Shown here one piece after another: positions 10,601 to 25,587 of a stretch of 64,000 nucleotides of DNA. Every line of letters starts with the position of its first letter. The stretch's first letter is position 1. The notes under the pieces were generated by a model that had not been told where the DNA came from, did not search any database, and worked only from the letters and a program-made list of their open reading frames with translations. The DNA is taken from contig CAUJGJ010000266.1 in assembly GCA_963170055.1 (NCBI GenBank), forward strand, positions 1 to 64,000, in the 5' to 3' direction. The position numbers were made by a program, and so were the translations under genes. Source of the DNA: Halisarca cf. caerulea (lineage: Eukaryota; Porifera; Demospongiae; Chondrillida; Halisarcidae).

Positions 10601-13600
10601 AGTGGACACACATGACCTTTCTGAAGTGCTGTGGGCGTATTTGTGTAGTGTTGGATATGCTGGTGCTAATACCAATATTTGGCACTAACACCACGCAAAT
10701 TCCCAGTGGACAGACATGACCTTTCTGAAGTGCTGTGGGCTTATTTGTGTAGTGTTGGATATGCTGGTGCTAATACCAATATTTGGAACTAGCACCACGC
10801 ACATTCCCAGTGGACACACATGAAGTTTCTGAAGTGCTGTGGGCGTATTTGTGTAGTGTTGGATATGCTGGTGCTAATACCAATATTTGGCACTAGCACC
10901 ACGCACATTCCCAGTGGACACACATGAAGTTTCTGAAGTGCTGTGGGCGTATTTGTGTAGTGTTGGATATGCTGGTGCTAATACCAATATTTGGCACTAG
11001 CACCACGCACATTCCCTGTGGATACACATGACCTTTCTGAAGTGCTGTAGCCGTATTTGTGTAGTGTTGGATATTCTGGTGGTAATACCAATATTTGGCA
11101 CTAGCACCACACACATTCCCAGTGGACACACATGAAGTTTCTGATGTGTTGTGGGCGTATTTGTGTAGTGTTGGATATGCTGGTGCCAATACGAATATAT
11201 GGCACTAGCACCACGCACATTACCAGTGGACACATGAAGTTTCTTAACTACTGTGGGCGTATTTGTGTAATGTTGGATATGCTGGTGCTAATACCAATAT
11301 TTGGCACTAGCACCACGCACATTCCCAGTGGACACACATGAAGTTTCTGAAGTGCTGTGGGCGTATTTGTGTAGTGTTGGATATGCTGGTGCTAATACCA
11401 ATATTTGGCACTAGCACCACGCACATTCCCAGTGGACACACATGACCTTTCTGAAGTGCTGTGGGCGTATATTTGTAGTGTTGGATATGCTGGTGATAAT
11501 ACCAATATTTGGAACTTGCACCACGCACATTCCCAGTGGACACACATGAAGTTTCTGAAGTGCTGTGGGCGTACTTGTGTAGTGTTTGATATGCTGGTGC
11601 TAATACCAATATTTAGCACTAGCACCACGCACATTCCCAGTGGACACACATGACCTTTCTGAAGTGCTGTGGGCGTATTTGTGTAGTGTTGGATATGCTG
11701 GTGCTAATACCAATATTTGGCACTAGCACCACGCACATTCCCAGTGGAAACACATGAAGTTTCTTAACTACTGTGGGCGTATTTGTGTAGTGTTGGATAT
11801 GCTGGTGCTAATACCAATATTTGGCACTAGCACCACGAACATTCCCAGTGGACCCACATGACCTTTCTGAAGTGCTGTGAGCGTATTTGTGTAGTGTTTG
11901 ATATGCTGGTGCTAATACCAATATTTAGCACTAGCACCACGCACATTCCCAGTGGACACACATGACCTTTCTGAAGTGCTGTGGGCGTATTTGTGTAGTG
12001 TTGGATATGCTGGTGCTAATACCAATATTTGGCACTAGCACCACGCACATTCCCAGTGGAAACACATGAAGTTTCTTAACTACTGTGGGCGTATTTGTGT
12101 AGTGTTGGATATGCTGGTGCTAATACCAATATTTGGCACTAGCACCACGAACATTCCCAGTGGACCCACATGACCTTTCTGAAGTGCTGTGAGCGTATTT
12201 GTGTAGTGTTGGATATGCTGGTGCTAATACCAATATTTGGCACTAGCACCACGCAAATTCCCAGTGGACAAACATGACCTTTCTGAAGTGCTGTGGGCTT
12301 ATTTGTGTAGTTTTGGATATGCTCGTGCTAATACCAATATTTGGAACTAGCACCACGCACATTCCCAGTGGACACACATGAAGTTTCTGAAGTGCTGTGG
12401 GCGTATTTGTGTAGTGTTTGATATGCTGGTGCTAATACCAATATTATGCACTAGCACCACGCACATTCCCAGTGGACACACATGAAGTTTCTTAACTACT
12501 GTGGGCGTATTTGTGTAATGTTGGATATGCTGGTGGAAATACCAATATTTGGCACTAGCACCACGCACATTCCCAGTGGACACACATGACCTTTCTGAAG
12601 TGCTGTGGGCGTATTTGTGTAGTGTTGGATATGCTGGTGCTAATACCAATATTTGGCACTAGCACCACGCACATTCCCAGTGGACACACATGAATTTTCT
12701 GAAGTGCTGTGGGCGTATTTGTGTAGTGTTGGATATGCTGGTGCTAATACCAATATTTGGCACTAGCGCCGCGCACATTCCCTGTGGATACACATGACCT
12801 TCCTGAAGTGCTGTGGGCGTATTTGTGCAGTATTGGATATTCTGGTGCTAATACCAATATTTGGCACTAGCACCACGCACATTCCCAGTGGAAACACATG
12901 AAGTTTCTTAACTACTATTGGCGTATTTGTGTAGTGTTGGATATGCTGGTGCTAATACCAATATTTGGCACTAGCACCACGCACATTCCCAGTGGACACA
13001 CATGACCTTTCTGAAGTGCTGTGGGCGTATATTTGTAGTGTTGGATATGCTGGTGATAATACCAATATTTGGCACTTGCACCACGCACATTCCCAGTGGA
13101 CACACATGAAGTTTCTGAAGTGCTGTGGGCGTACTTGTGTAGTGTTTGATATGCTGGTGCTAATACCAATATTTAGCACTAGCACCACGCACATTCCCAG
13201 TGGACACACATGACCTTTCTGAAGTGCTGTGGGCGTATTTGTGTAGTGTTGGATATGCTGGTGCTAATACCAACATTTGGCACTAGCACCACGCACATTC
13301 CCAGTGGACACACATGAAGTTTCTTAACTACTGTGGGCGTATTTGTGTAGTGTTGGATATGCTGGTGCTAATACCAATATTTGGCACTAGCACCACGAAC
13401 ATTCCCAGTGGACCCACATGACCTTTCTGAAGTGCTGTGGGCGTATTTGTGTAGTGTTGGATATGCTGGTGCTAATACCAATATTTGGCACTAGCACCAC
13501 GCAAATTCCCAGTGGACAAACATGACCTTTCTGAAGTGCTGTGGGCTTATTTGTGTAGTGTTGGATATGCTGGTGCTAATACCAATATTTGGAACTAGCA

Positions 13601-15901
13601 CCACGCACATTCCCAGTGGACACACATGAAGTTTCTGAAGTGCTGTGGGCGTATTTGTGTAGTGTTTGATATGCTGGTGCTAATACCAATATTATGCACT
13701 AGCACCACGCACATTCCCAGTGGACACACATGAAGTTTCTTAACTACTGTGGGCGTATTTGTGTAATGTTGGATATGCTGGTGGAAATACCAATATTTGG
13801 CACTAGCACCACGCACATTCCCAGTGGACACACATGACCTTTCTGAAGTGCTGTGGGCGTATTTGTGTAGTGTTGGATATGCTGGTGCTAATACCAATAT
13901 TTGGCACTAGCACCACGCACATTCCCAGTGGACACACATGAATTTTCTGAAGTGCTGTGGGCGTATTTGTGTAGTGTTTGATATGCTGGTGCTAATACCA
14001 ATATTTGGCACTAGCGCCGCGCACATTCCCTGTGGATACACATGACCTTCCTGAAGTGCTGTGGGCGTATTTGTGCAGTATTGGATATTCTGGTGCTAAT
14101 ACCAATATTTGGCACTAGCACCACGCACATTCCCAGTGGAAACACATGAAGTTTCTTAACTACTATTGGCGTATTTGTGTAGTGTTGGATATGCTGGTGG
14201 TAATACCAATATTTGGCACTAGCACCACGCACATTCCCAGTGGACACACATGGAGTTTCTGAAGTGCTGTGGGCGTATTTGTGTAGTGTTGGATATGCTG
14301 GTGCTAATACCAATATTTGGCACTAGCACTACGCACATTCCCAGTGGACACACATGACCTTTCTGAAGTGCTGTGGGCGTATATGTGTAGTGTTGGATAT
14401 GCTGGTGATAATACCAATATTTGGCACTTGCACCACGCACATTCCCAGTGGACACACATGAAGTTTCTGAAGTGCTGTGGGCGTACTTGTGTAGTGTTTG
14501 ATATGCTGGTGCTAATACCAATATTTAGCACTAGCACCACGCACATTCCCAGTGGACACACATGACCTTTCTGAAGTGCTGTGGGCGTATTTCTGTAGTG
14601 TTGGATATGCTGGTGCTAATACCAACATTTGGCACTAGCACCACGCACATTCCCAGTGGAAACACATGAAGTTTCTTAACTACTGTGGGCGTATTTGTGT
14701 AGTGTTGGATATGCTGGTGCTAATACCAATATTTGGCACTAGCACCACGAACATTCCCAGTGGACCCACATGACCTTTCTGAAGTGCTGTGGGCGTATTT
14801 GTGTAGTGTTGGATATGCTGGTGCTAATACCAATATTTTGCACTAGCACCACGCAAATTCCCAGTGGACAAACATGACCTTTCTGAAGTGCTGTGGGCTT
14901 ATTTGTGTAGTTTTGGATATGCTGGTGCTAATACCAATATTTGGAACTAGCACCACGCACATTCCCAGTGGACACAAATGAAGTTTCTGAAGTGCTGTGG
15001 GCGTATTTGTGTAGTGTTGGATATGCTGGTGCTAATACCAATTTTTGGCACTAGCACCACGCACATTCCCAGTGGACACACATGACTTTTCTGAAGTGCT
15101 TTGGGCGTATTTGTGTAGTGTTGGATATGCTGGTGCTAATACCAATATTATGCACTAGCACCACGCACATTCCCAGTGGACACACATGAAGTTTCTTAAC
15201 TACTGTGGGCGTATTTGTGTAATGTTGGATATGCTGGTGGAAATACCAATATTTGGCACTAGCACCACGCACATTCCCAGTGGACACACATGACCTTTCT
15301 GAAGTGCTGTGGGCGTATTTGTGTAGTTTTGGATATGCTGGTGCTAATACCAATATTTGGCACTAGCACCACGCACATTCCCAGTGGACACACATGAAGT
15401 TTCTGAAGTGCTGTGGGCGTATTTGTGTAGTGTTTGATATGCTGGTGCTAATACCAATATTATGCACTAGCACCACGCACATTCCCAGTGGACACACATG
15501 AAGTTTCTTAACTACTGTGGGCGTATTTGTGTAATGTTGGATATGCTGGTGGAAATACCAATATTTGGCACTAGCACCACGCACATTCCCAGTGGACACA
15601 CATGACCTTTCTGAAGTGCTGTGGGCGTATTTGTGTAGTTTTGGATATGCTGGTGCTAATACCAATATTTGGCACTAGCACCACGCACATTCCCAGTGGA
15701 CACACATGAAGTTTCTGAAGTGCTGTGGGCGTATTTGTGTAGTGTTTGATATGCTGGTGCTAATACCAATATTATGCACTAGCACCACGCACATTCCCAG
15801 TGGACACACATGAAGTTTCTTAACTACTGTGGGCGTATTTGTGTAATGTTGGATATGCTGGTGGAAATACCAATATTTGGCACTAGCACCACGCACATTC
15901 C
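10600..15901 (+). repeat. 5,302-bp higher-order repeat, copy 1
   Basis: Direct copy of 15,902-21,203. The length is 51 monomers (5,304 bp) minus 2 bp. The missing 2 bp is visible near 11,229, where one monomer has GTGGACACATGAAG in place of the form with one more CA. Diagnostic variants are GCGCCGCGCAC near 12,770, CAATATTATGCAC near 12,450 and GCCAATACGAATATATGG near 11,190. Internal 3-mer repeats (312 bp) lie at 15,051-15,977. The start is approximate. Confidence 0.88.
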
Positions 15902-18900
15902 CAGTGGACACACATGACCTTTCTGAAGTGCTGTGGGCGTATTTGTGTAGTGTTGGATATGCTGGTGCTAATACCAATATTTGGCACTAACACCACGCAA
16001 ATTCCCAGTGGACAGACATGACCTTTCTGAAGTGCTGTGGGCTTATTTGTGTAGTGTTGGATATGCTGGTGCTAATACCAATATTTGGAACTAGCACCAC
16101 GCACATTCCCAGTGGACACACATGAAGTTTCTGAAGTGCTGTGGGCGTATTTGTGTAGTGTTGGATATGCTGGTGCTAATACCAATATTTGGCACTAGCA
16201 CCACGCACATTCCCAGTGGACACACATGAAGTTTCTGAAGTGCTGTGGGCGTATTTGTGTAGTGTTGGATATGCTGGTGCTAATACCAATATTTGGCACT
16301 AGCACCACGCACATTCCCTGTGGATACACATGACCTTTCTGAAGTGCTGTAGCCGTATTTGTGTAGTGTTGGATATTCTGGTGGTAATACCAATATTTGG
16401 CACTAGCACCACACACATTCCCAGTGGACACACATGAAGTTTCTGATGTGTTGTGGGCGTATTTGTGTAGTGTTGGATATGCTGGTGCCAATACGAATAT
16501 ATGGCACTAGCACCACGCACATTACCAGTGGACACATGAAGTTTCTTAACTACTGTGGGCGTATTTGTGTAATGTTGGATATGCTGGTGCTAATACCAAT
16601 ATTTGGCACTAGCACCACGCACATTCCCAGTGGACACACATGAAGTTTCTGAAGTGCTGTGGGCGTATTTGTGTAGTGTTGGATATGCTGGTGCTAATAC
16701 CAATATTTGGCACTAGCACCACGCACATTCCCAGTGGACACACATGACCTTTCTGAAGTGCTGTGGGCGTATATTTGTAGTGTTGGATATGCTGGTGATA
16801 ATACCAATATTTGGAACTTGCACCACGCACATTCCCAGTGGACACACATGAAGTTTCTGAAGTGCTGTGGGCGTACTTGTGTAGTGTTTGATATGCTGGT
16901 GCTAATACCAATATTTAGCACTAGCACCACGCACATTCCCAGTGGACACACATGACCTTTCTGAAGTGCTGTGGGCGTATTTGTGTAGTGTTGGATATGC
17001 TGGTGCTAATACCAATATTTGGCACTAGCACCACGCACATTCCCAGTGGAAACACATGAAGTTTCTTAACTACTGTGGGCGTATTTGTGTAGTGTTGGAT
17101 ATGCTGGTGCTAATACCAATATTTGGCACTAGCACCACGAACATTCCCAGTGGACCCACATGACCTTTCTGAAGTGCTGTGAGCGTATTTGTGTAGTGTT
17201 TGATATGCTGGTGCTAATACCAATATTTAGCACTAGCACCACGCACATTCCCAGTGGACACACATGACCTTTCTGAAGTGCTGTGGGCGTATTTGTGTAG
17301 TGTTGGATATGCTGGTGCTAATACCAATATTTGGCACTAGCACCACGCACATTCCCAGTGGAAACACATGAAGTTTCTTAACTACTGTGGGCGTATTTGT
17401 GTAGTGTTGGATATGCTGGTGCTAATACCAATATTTGGCACTAGCACCACGAACATTCCCAGTGGACCCACATGACCTTTCTGAAGTGCTGTGAGCGTAT
17501 TTGTGTAGTGTTGGATATGCTGGTGCTAATACCAATATTTGGCACTAGCACCACGCAAATTCCCAGTGGACAAACATGACCTTTCTGAAGTGCTGTGGGC
17601 TTATTTGTGTAGTTTTGGATATGCTCGTGCTAATACCAATATTTGGAACTAGCACCACGCACATTCCCAGTGGACACACATGAAGTTTCTGAAGTGCTGT
17701 GGGCGTATTTGTGTAGTGTTTGATATGCTGGTGCTAATACCAATATTATGCACTAGCACCACGCACATTCCCAGTGGACACACATGAAGTTTCTTAACTA
17801 CTGTGGGCGTATTTGTGTAATGTTGGATATGCTGGTGGAAATACCAATATTTGGCACTAGCACCACGCACATTCCCAGTGGACACACATGACCTTTCTGA
17901 AGTGCTGTGGGCGTATTTGTGTAGTGTTGGATATGCTGGTGCTAATACCAATATTTGGCACTAGCACCACGCACATTCCCAGTGGACACACATGAATTTT
18001 CTGAAGTGCTGTGGGCGTATTTGTGTAGTGTTGGATATGCTGGTGCTAATACCAATATTTGGCACTAGCGCCGCGCACATTCCCTGTGGATACACATGAC
18101 CTTCCTGAAGTGCTGTGGGCGTATTTGTGCAGTATTGGATATTCTGGTGCTAATACCAATATTTGGCACTAGCACCACGCACATTCCCAGTGGAAACACA
18201 TGAAGTTTCTTAACTACTATTGGCGTATTTGTGTAGTGTTGGATATGCTGGTGCTAATACCAATATTTGGCACTAGCACCACGCACATTCCCAGTGGACA
18301 CACATGACCTTTCTGAAGTGCTGTGGGCGTATATTTGTAGTGTTGGATATGCTGGTGATAATACCAATATTTGGCACTTGCACCACGCACATTCCCAGTG
18401 GACACACATGAAGTTTCTGAAGTGCTGTGGGCGTACTTGTGTAGTGTTTGATATGCTGGTGCTAATACCAATATTTAGCACTAGCACCACGCACATTCCC
18501 AGTGGACACACATGACCTTTCTGAAGTGCTGTTGGCGTATTTGTGTAGTGTTGGATATGCTGGTGCTAATACCAACATTTGGCACTAGCACCACGCACAT
18601 TCCCAGTGGACACACATGAAGTTTCTTAACTACTGTGGGCGTATTTGTGTAGTGTTGGATATGCTGGTGCTAATACCAATATTTGGCACTAGCACCACGA
18701 ACATTCCCAGTGGACCCACATGACCTTTCTGAAGTGCTGTGGGCGTATTTGTGTAGTGTTGGATATGCTGGTGCTAATACCAATATTTGGCACTAGCACC
18801 ACGCAAATTCCCAGTGGACAAACATGACCTTTCTGAAGTGCTGTGGGCTTATTTGTGTAGTGTTGGATATGCTGGTGCTAATACCAATATTTGGAACTAG

Positions 18901-21203
18901 CACCACGCACATTCCCAGTGGACACACATGAAGTTTCTGAAGTGCTGTGGGCGTATTTGTGTAGTGTTTGATATGCTGGTGCTAATACCAATATTATGCA
19001 CTAGCACCACGCACATTCCCAGTGGACACACATGAAGTTTCTTAACTACTGTGGGCGTATTTGTGTAATGTTGGATATGCTGGTGGAAATACCAATATTT
19101 GGCACTAGCACCACGCACATTCCCAGTGGACACACATGACCTTTCTGAAGTGCTGTGGGCGTATTTGTGTAGTGTTGGATATGCTGGTGCTAATACCAAT
19201 ATTTGGCACTAGCACCACGCACATTCCCAGTGGACACACATGAATTTTCTGAAGTGCTGTGGGCGTATTTGTGTAGTGTTTGATATGCTGGTGCTAATAC
19301 CAATATTTGGCACTAGCGCCGCGCACATTCCCTGTGGATACACATGACCTTCCTGAAGTGCTGTGGGCGTATTTGTGCAGTATTGGATATTCTGGTGCTA
19401 ATACCAATATTTGGCACTAGCACCACGCACATTCCCAGTGGAAACACATGAAGTTTCTTAACTACTATTGGCGTATTTGTGTAGTGTTGGATATGCTGGT
19501 GGTAATACCAATATTTGGCACTAGCACCACGCACATTCCCAGTGGACACACATGAAGTTTCTGAAGTGCTGTGGGCGTATTTGTGTAGTGTTGGATATGC
19601 TGGTGCTAATACCAATATTTGGCACTAGCACTACGCACATTCCCAGTGGACACACATGACCTTTCTGAAGTGCTGTGGGCGTATATGTGTAGTGTTGGAT
19701 ATGCTGGTGATAATACCAATATTTGGCACTTGCACCACGCACATTCCCAGTGGACACACATGAAGTTTCTGAAGTGCTGTGGGCGTACTTGTGTAGTGTT
19801 TGATATGCTGGTGCTAATACCAATATTTAGCACTAGCACCACGCACATTCCCAGTGGACACACATGACCATTCTGAAGTGCTGTGGGCGTATTTGTGTAG
19901 TGTTGGATATGCTGGTGCTAATACCAACATTTGGCACTAGCACCACGCACATTCCCAGTGGAAACACATGAAGTTTCTTAACTACTGTGGGCGTATTTGT
20001 GTAGTGTTGGATATGCTGGTGCTAATACCAATATTTGGCACTAGCACCACGAACATTCCCAGTGGACCCACATGACCTTTCTGAAGTGCTGTGGGCGTAT
20101 TTGTGTAGTGTTGGATATGCTGGTGCTAATACCAATATTTTGCACTAGCACCACGCAAATTCCCAGTGGACAAACATGACCTTTCTGAAGTGCTGTGGGC
20201 TTATTTGTGTAGTTTTGGATATGCTGGTGCTAATACCAATATTTGGAACTAGCACCACGCACATTCCCAGTGGACACAAATGAAGTTTCTGAAGTGCTGT
20301 GGGCGTATTTGTGTAGTGTTGGATATGCTGGTGCTAATACCAATTTTTGGCACTAGCACCACGCACATTCCCAGTGGACACACATGACTTTTCTGAAGTG
20401 CTTTGGGCGTATTTGTGTAGTGTTGGATATGCTGGTGCTAATACCAATATTATGCACTAGCACCACGCACATTCCCAGTGGACACACATGAAGTTTCTTA
20501 ACTACTGTGGGCGTATTTGTGTAATGTTGGATATGCTGGTGGAAATACCAATATTTGGCACTAGCACCACGCACATTCCCAGTGGACACACATGACCTTT
20601 CTGAAGTGCTGTGGGCGTATTTGTGTAGTTTTGGATATGCTGGTGCTAATACCAATATTTGGCACTAGCACCACGCACATTCCCAGTGGACACACATGAA
20701 GTTTCTGAAGTGCTGTGGGCGTATTTGTGTAGTGTTTGATATGCTGGTGCTAATACCAATATTATGCACTAGCACCACGCACATTCCCAGTGGACACACA
20801 TGAAGTTTCTTAACTACTGTGGGCGTATTTGTGTAATGTTGGATATGCTGGTGGAAATACCAATATTTGGCACTAGCACCACGCACATTCCCAGTGGACA
20901 CACATGACCTTTCTGAAGTGCTGTGGGCGTATTTGTGTAGTTTTGGATATGCTGGTGCTAATACCAATATTTGGCACTAGCACCACGCACATTCCCAGTG
21001 GACACACATGAAGTTTCTGAAGTGCTGTGGGCGTATTTGTGTAGTGTTTGATATGCTGGTGCTAATACCAATATTATGCACTAGCACCACGCACATTCCC
21101 AGTGGACACACATGAAGTTTCTTAACTACTGTGGGCGTATTTGTGTAATGTTGGATATGCTGGTGGAAATACCAATATTTGGCACTAGCACCACGCACAT
21201 TCC
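15902..21203 (+). repeat. 5,302-bp higher-order repeat, copy 2
   Basis: Follows copy 1 directly and keeps its monomer order, diagnostic variants and 2-bp deletion (near 16,531). Few differences are seen, for example CATGGAGTTTC near 14,251 against CATGAAGTTTC at the aligned site near 19,553, and CATGACCATTC near 19,867 against CATGACCTTTC near 14,565. Confidence 0.88.
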
Positions 21204-22780
21204 CAGTGGACACACATGACCTTTCTGAAGTGCTGTGGGCGTATTTGTGTAGTGTTGGATATGCTGGTGCTAATACCAATATTTGGCACTAGCACCACGC
21301 ACATTCCCAGTGGACACACATGAATTTTCTGAAGTGCTGTGGGCGTATTTGTGTAGTGTTGGATATGCTGGTGCTAATACCAATATTTGGCACTAGCGCC
21401 GCGCACATTCCCTGTGGATACACATGACCTTCCTGAAGTGCTGTGGGCGTATTTGTGCAGTATTGGATATTCTGGTGCTAATACCAATATTTGGCACTAG
21501 CACCACGCTCATTCCCAGTGGAAACACATGAAGTTTCTTAACTACTATTGGCGTATTTGTGTAGTGTTGGATATGCTGGTGGTAATACCAATATTTGGCA
21601 CTAGCACCACGCACATTCCCAGTGGACACACATGAAGTTTCTGAAGTGCTGTGGGCGTATTTGTGTAGTGTTGGATATGCTGGTGCTAATACCAATATTT
21701 GGCACTAGCACTACGCACATTCCCAGTGGACACACATGACCTTTCTGAAGTGCTGTGGGCGTATATGTGTAGTGTTGGATATGCTGGTGATAATACCAAT
21801 ATTTGGCACTTGCACCACGCACATTCCCAGTGGACACACATGAAGTTTCTGAAGTGCTGTGGGCGTACTTGTGTAGTGTTTGATATGCTGGTGCTAATAC
21901 CAATATTTAGCACTAGCACCACGCACATTCCCAGTGGACACACATGACCTTTCTGAAGTGCTGTGGGCGTATTTGTGTAGTGTTGGATATGCTGGTGCTA
22001 ATACCAACATTTCGCACTAGCACCACGCACATTCCCAGTGGAAACACATGAAGTTTCTTAACTACTGTGGGCGTATTTGTGTAGTGTTGGATATGCTGGT
22101 GCTAATACCAATATTTGGCACTAGCACCACGAACATTCCCAGTGGACCCACATGACCTTTCTGAAGTGCTGTGGGCGTATTTGTGTAGTGTTGGATATGC
22201 TGGTGCTAATACCAATATTTGGCACTAGCACCACGCAAATTCCCAGTGGACAAACATGACCTTTCTGAAGTGCTGTGGGCTTATTTGTGTAGTTTTGGAT
22301 ATGCTGGTGCTAATACCAATATTTGGAACTAGCACCACGCACATTCCCAGTGGACACACATGAAGTTTCTGAAGTGCTGTGGGCGTATTTGTGTAGTGTT
22401 GGATATGCTGGTGCTAATACCAATATTTGGCACTAGCACCACGCACATTCCCAGTGGACACACATGACTTTTCTGAAGTGCTGTGGGCGTATTTGTGTAG
22501 TGTTTGATATGCTGGTGCTAATACCAATATTATGCACTAGCACCACGCACATTCCCAGTGGACACACATGAAGTTTCTTAACTACTGTGGGCGTATTTGT
22601 GTAATGTTGGATATGCTGGTGGAAATACCAATATTTGGCACTAGCACCACGCACATTCCCAGTGGACACACATGACCTTTCTGAAGTGCTGTGGGCGTAT
22701 TTGTGTAGTTTTGGATATGCTGGTGCTAAAACCAATATTTGGCACTAGCACCACGCACATTCCCAGTGGACACACATGAA
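18900..22780 (+). repeat. 20-monomer (2,080-bp) duplication
   Basis: Marker monomers at 19,313, 19,521 and 20,353 recur at 21,393, 21,601 and 22,433, always 2,080 bp away. The junction is near 20,980. The second unit is incomplete, diverging near 22.75 kb. It overlaps the end of the 5,302-bp HOR, so it is a later event on copy 2. Confidence 0.82.
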
Positions 22781-25216
22781 GTTTCTGAAGTGTTGTGGGC
22801 GTATTTGTGTAGTGTTGGATATGCTGGTGCTAATACCAATATTTGGCACTAGCGCCGCGCACATTCCCTGTGGATACACATGACCTTTCTGAAGTGCTGT
22901 GGGCGTATTTGTGTAGTATTGGATATTCTGGTGCTAATACCAATATTTGGCACTAGCACCACGCACATTCCCCGTGGAAACACATGAAGTTTCTTAACTA
23001 CTATTGGCGTATTTGTGTAGTGTTGGATATGCTGGTGGTAATACCAATATTTGGCACTAGCACCACGCACATTCCCAGTGGACACACATGAAGTTTCTTA
23101 AGTGCTGTGGGCGTATTTGTGTAGTGTTTGATATGCTGGTGCTAATACCAATATTTGGCACTAGCACCACACACATTCCCAGTGGACACACATGAAGTTC
23201 TTGAAGTGCTGTGGGCGTATTTGTGTAGTGTTGGATATGCTGGTGCTAATACCAATATTTAGCACTAGCACCACGCACATTCCCAGTGGACACACATGAC
23301 CTTTCTGAAGTGCTGTGGGCGTATATGTGTAGTGTTGGATATGCTGGTGCTAATACCAATATTTGGCACTAGCACCACGCTCATTCCCAGTGGAAACACA
23401 TGAAGTTTCTTAACTACTATTGGCGTATTTGTGTAGTGTTGGATATGCTGGTGGTAATACCAATATTTGGCACTAGCACCACGCACATTCCCAGTGGACA
23501 CACATGAAGTTTCTGAAGTGCTGTGGGCGTATTTGTGTAGTGTTGGATATGCTGGTGCTAATACCAATATTTGGCACTAGCACTACGCACATTCCCAGTG
23601 GACACACATGACCTTTCTGAAGTGCTGTGGGCGTATATGTGTAGTGTTGGATATGCTGGTGATAATACCAATATTTGGCACTTGCACCACGCACATTCCC
23701 AGTGGACACACATGAAGTTTCTGAAGTGCTGTGGGCGTACTTGTGTAGTGTTTGATATGCTGGTGCTAATACGAATATTTAGCACTAGCACCACGCACAT
23801 TCCCAGTGGACACACATGACCTTTCTGAAGTGCTGTGGGCGTATTTGTGTAGTGTTGGATATGCTGGTGCTAATACCAACATTTCGCACTAGCACCACGC
23901 ACATTCCCAGTGGAAACACATGAAGTTTCTTAACTACTGTGGGCGTATTTGTGTAGTGTTGGATATGCTGGTGCTAATACCAATATTTGGCACTAGCACC
24001 ACGAACATTCCCAGTGGACCCACATGACCTTTCTGAAGTGCTGTGGGCGTATTTGTGTAGTGTTGGATATGCTGGTGCTAATACCAATATTTGGCACTAG
24101 CACCACGCAAATTCCCAGTGGACAAACATGACCTTTCTGAAGTGCTGTGGGCTTATTTGTGTAGTTTTGGATATGCTGGTGCTAATACCAATATTTGGAA
24201 CTAGCACCACGCACATTCCCAGTGGACACACATGAAGTTTCTGAAGTGCTGTGGGCGTATTTGTGTAGTGTTGGATATGCTGGTGCTAATACCAATATTT
24301 GGCACTAGCACCACGCACATTCCCAGTGGACACACATGACTTTTCTGAAGTGCTGTGGGCGTATTTGTGTAGTGTTTGATATGCTGGTGCTAATACCAAT
24401 ATTATGCACTAGCACCACGCACATTCCCAGTGGACACACATGAAGTTTCTTAACTACTGTGGGCGTATTTGTGTAATGTTGGATATGCTGGTGGAAATAC
24501 CAATATTTGGCACTAGCACCACGCACATTCCCAGTGGACACACATGACCTTTCTGAAGTGCTGTGGGCGTATTTGTGTAGTTTTGGATATGCTGGTGCTA
24601 AAACCAATATTTGGCACTAGCACCACGCACATTCCCAGTGGACACACATGAAGTTTCTGAAGTGTTGTGGGCGTATTTGTGTAGTGTTGGATATGCTGGT
24701 GCTAATACCAATATTTGGCACTAGCGCCGCGCACATTCCCTGTGGATACACATGACCTTTCTGAAGTGCTGTGGGCGTATTTGTGTAGTATTGGATATTC
24801 TGGTGCTAATACCAATATTTGGCACTAGCACCACGCACATTCCCCGTGGAAACACATGAAGTTTCTTAACTACTATTGGCGTATTTGTGTAGTGTTGGAT
24901 ATGCTGGTGGTAATACCAATATTTGGCACTAGCACCACGCACATTCCCAGTGGACACACATGAAGTTTCTTAAGTGCTGTGGGCGTATTTGTGTAGTGTT
25001 TGATATGCTGGTGCTAATACCAATATTTGGCACTAGCACCACACACATTCCCAGTGGACACACATGAAGTTCTTGAAGTGCTGTGGGCGTATTTGTGTAG
25101 TGTTGGATATGCTGGTGCTAATACCAATATTTAGCACTAGCACCACGCACATTCCCAGTGGACACACATGACCTTTCTGAAGTGCTGTGGGCGTATATGT
25201 GTAGTGTTGGATATGC
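21473..25216 (+). repeat. 18-monomer (1,872-bp) tandem duplication
   Basis: Markers at 21,601, 22,433 and 22,849 recur at 23,473, 24,305 and 24,721, a constant 1,872 bp. The junction is near 23,345. Shared variants include CCACGCTCATTCCC (21,505 and 23,377), CCAACATTTCGCAC and CATTCCCCGTGG. It is younger than the 20-mer duplication because it includes part of that duplication's second copy. Confidence 0.82.
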
Positions 25217-25587
25217 TGGTGCTAATACCAATATTTGGCACTTGCACCACGCACATTCCCAGTGGACACACATGAAGTTTCTGAAGTGCTGTGGGCGTAC
25301 TTGTGTAGTGTTTGATATGCTGGTGCTAATACCAATATTTGGAACTAGCACCACGCACATTCCCAGTGGACACACATGACCTTTCTGAAGTGCTGTGGGC
25401 GTATATGTGTAGTGTTGGATATGCTGGTGCTAATACCAATATTTGGCACTTGCACCACGCACATTCCCAGTGGACACACATGAAGTTTCTGAAGTGCTGT
25501 GGGCGTACTTGTGTAGTGTTTGATATGCTGGTGCTAATACCAATATTTGGCACTAGCACCACGCACATTCCCAGTGGACACACATGA
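25118..25587 (+). repeat. 208-bp dimer duplication
   Basis: A two-monomer unit (GACCTTTCTG head with GTATATGTG, then a GTACTTGTG monomer) appears twice in a row here, but once at the equivalent place near 45.8-46.1 kb. This one event changes the spacing between the large copies from 20,694 to 20,486 bp. Confidence 0.75.
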
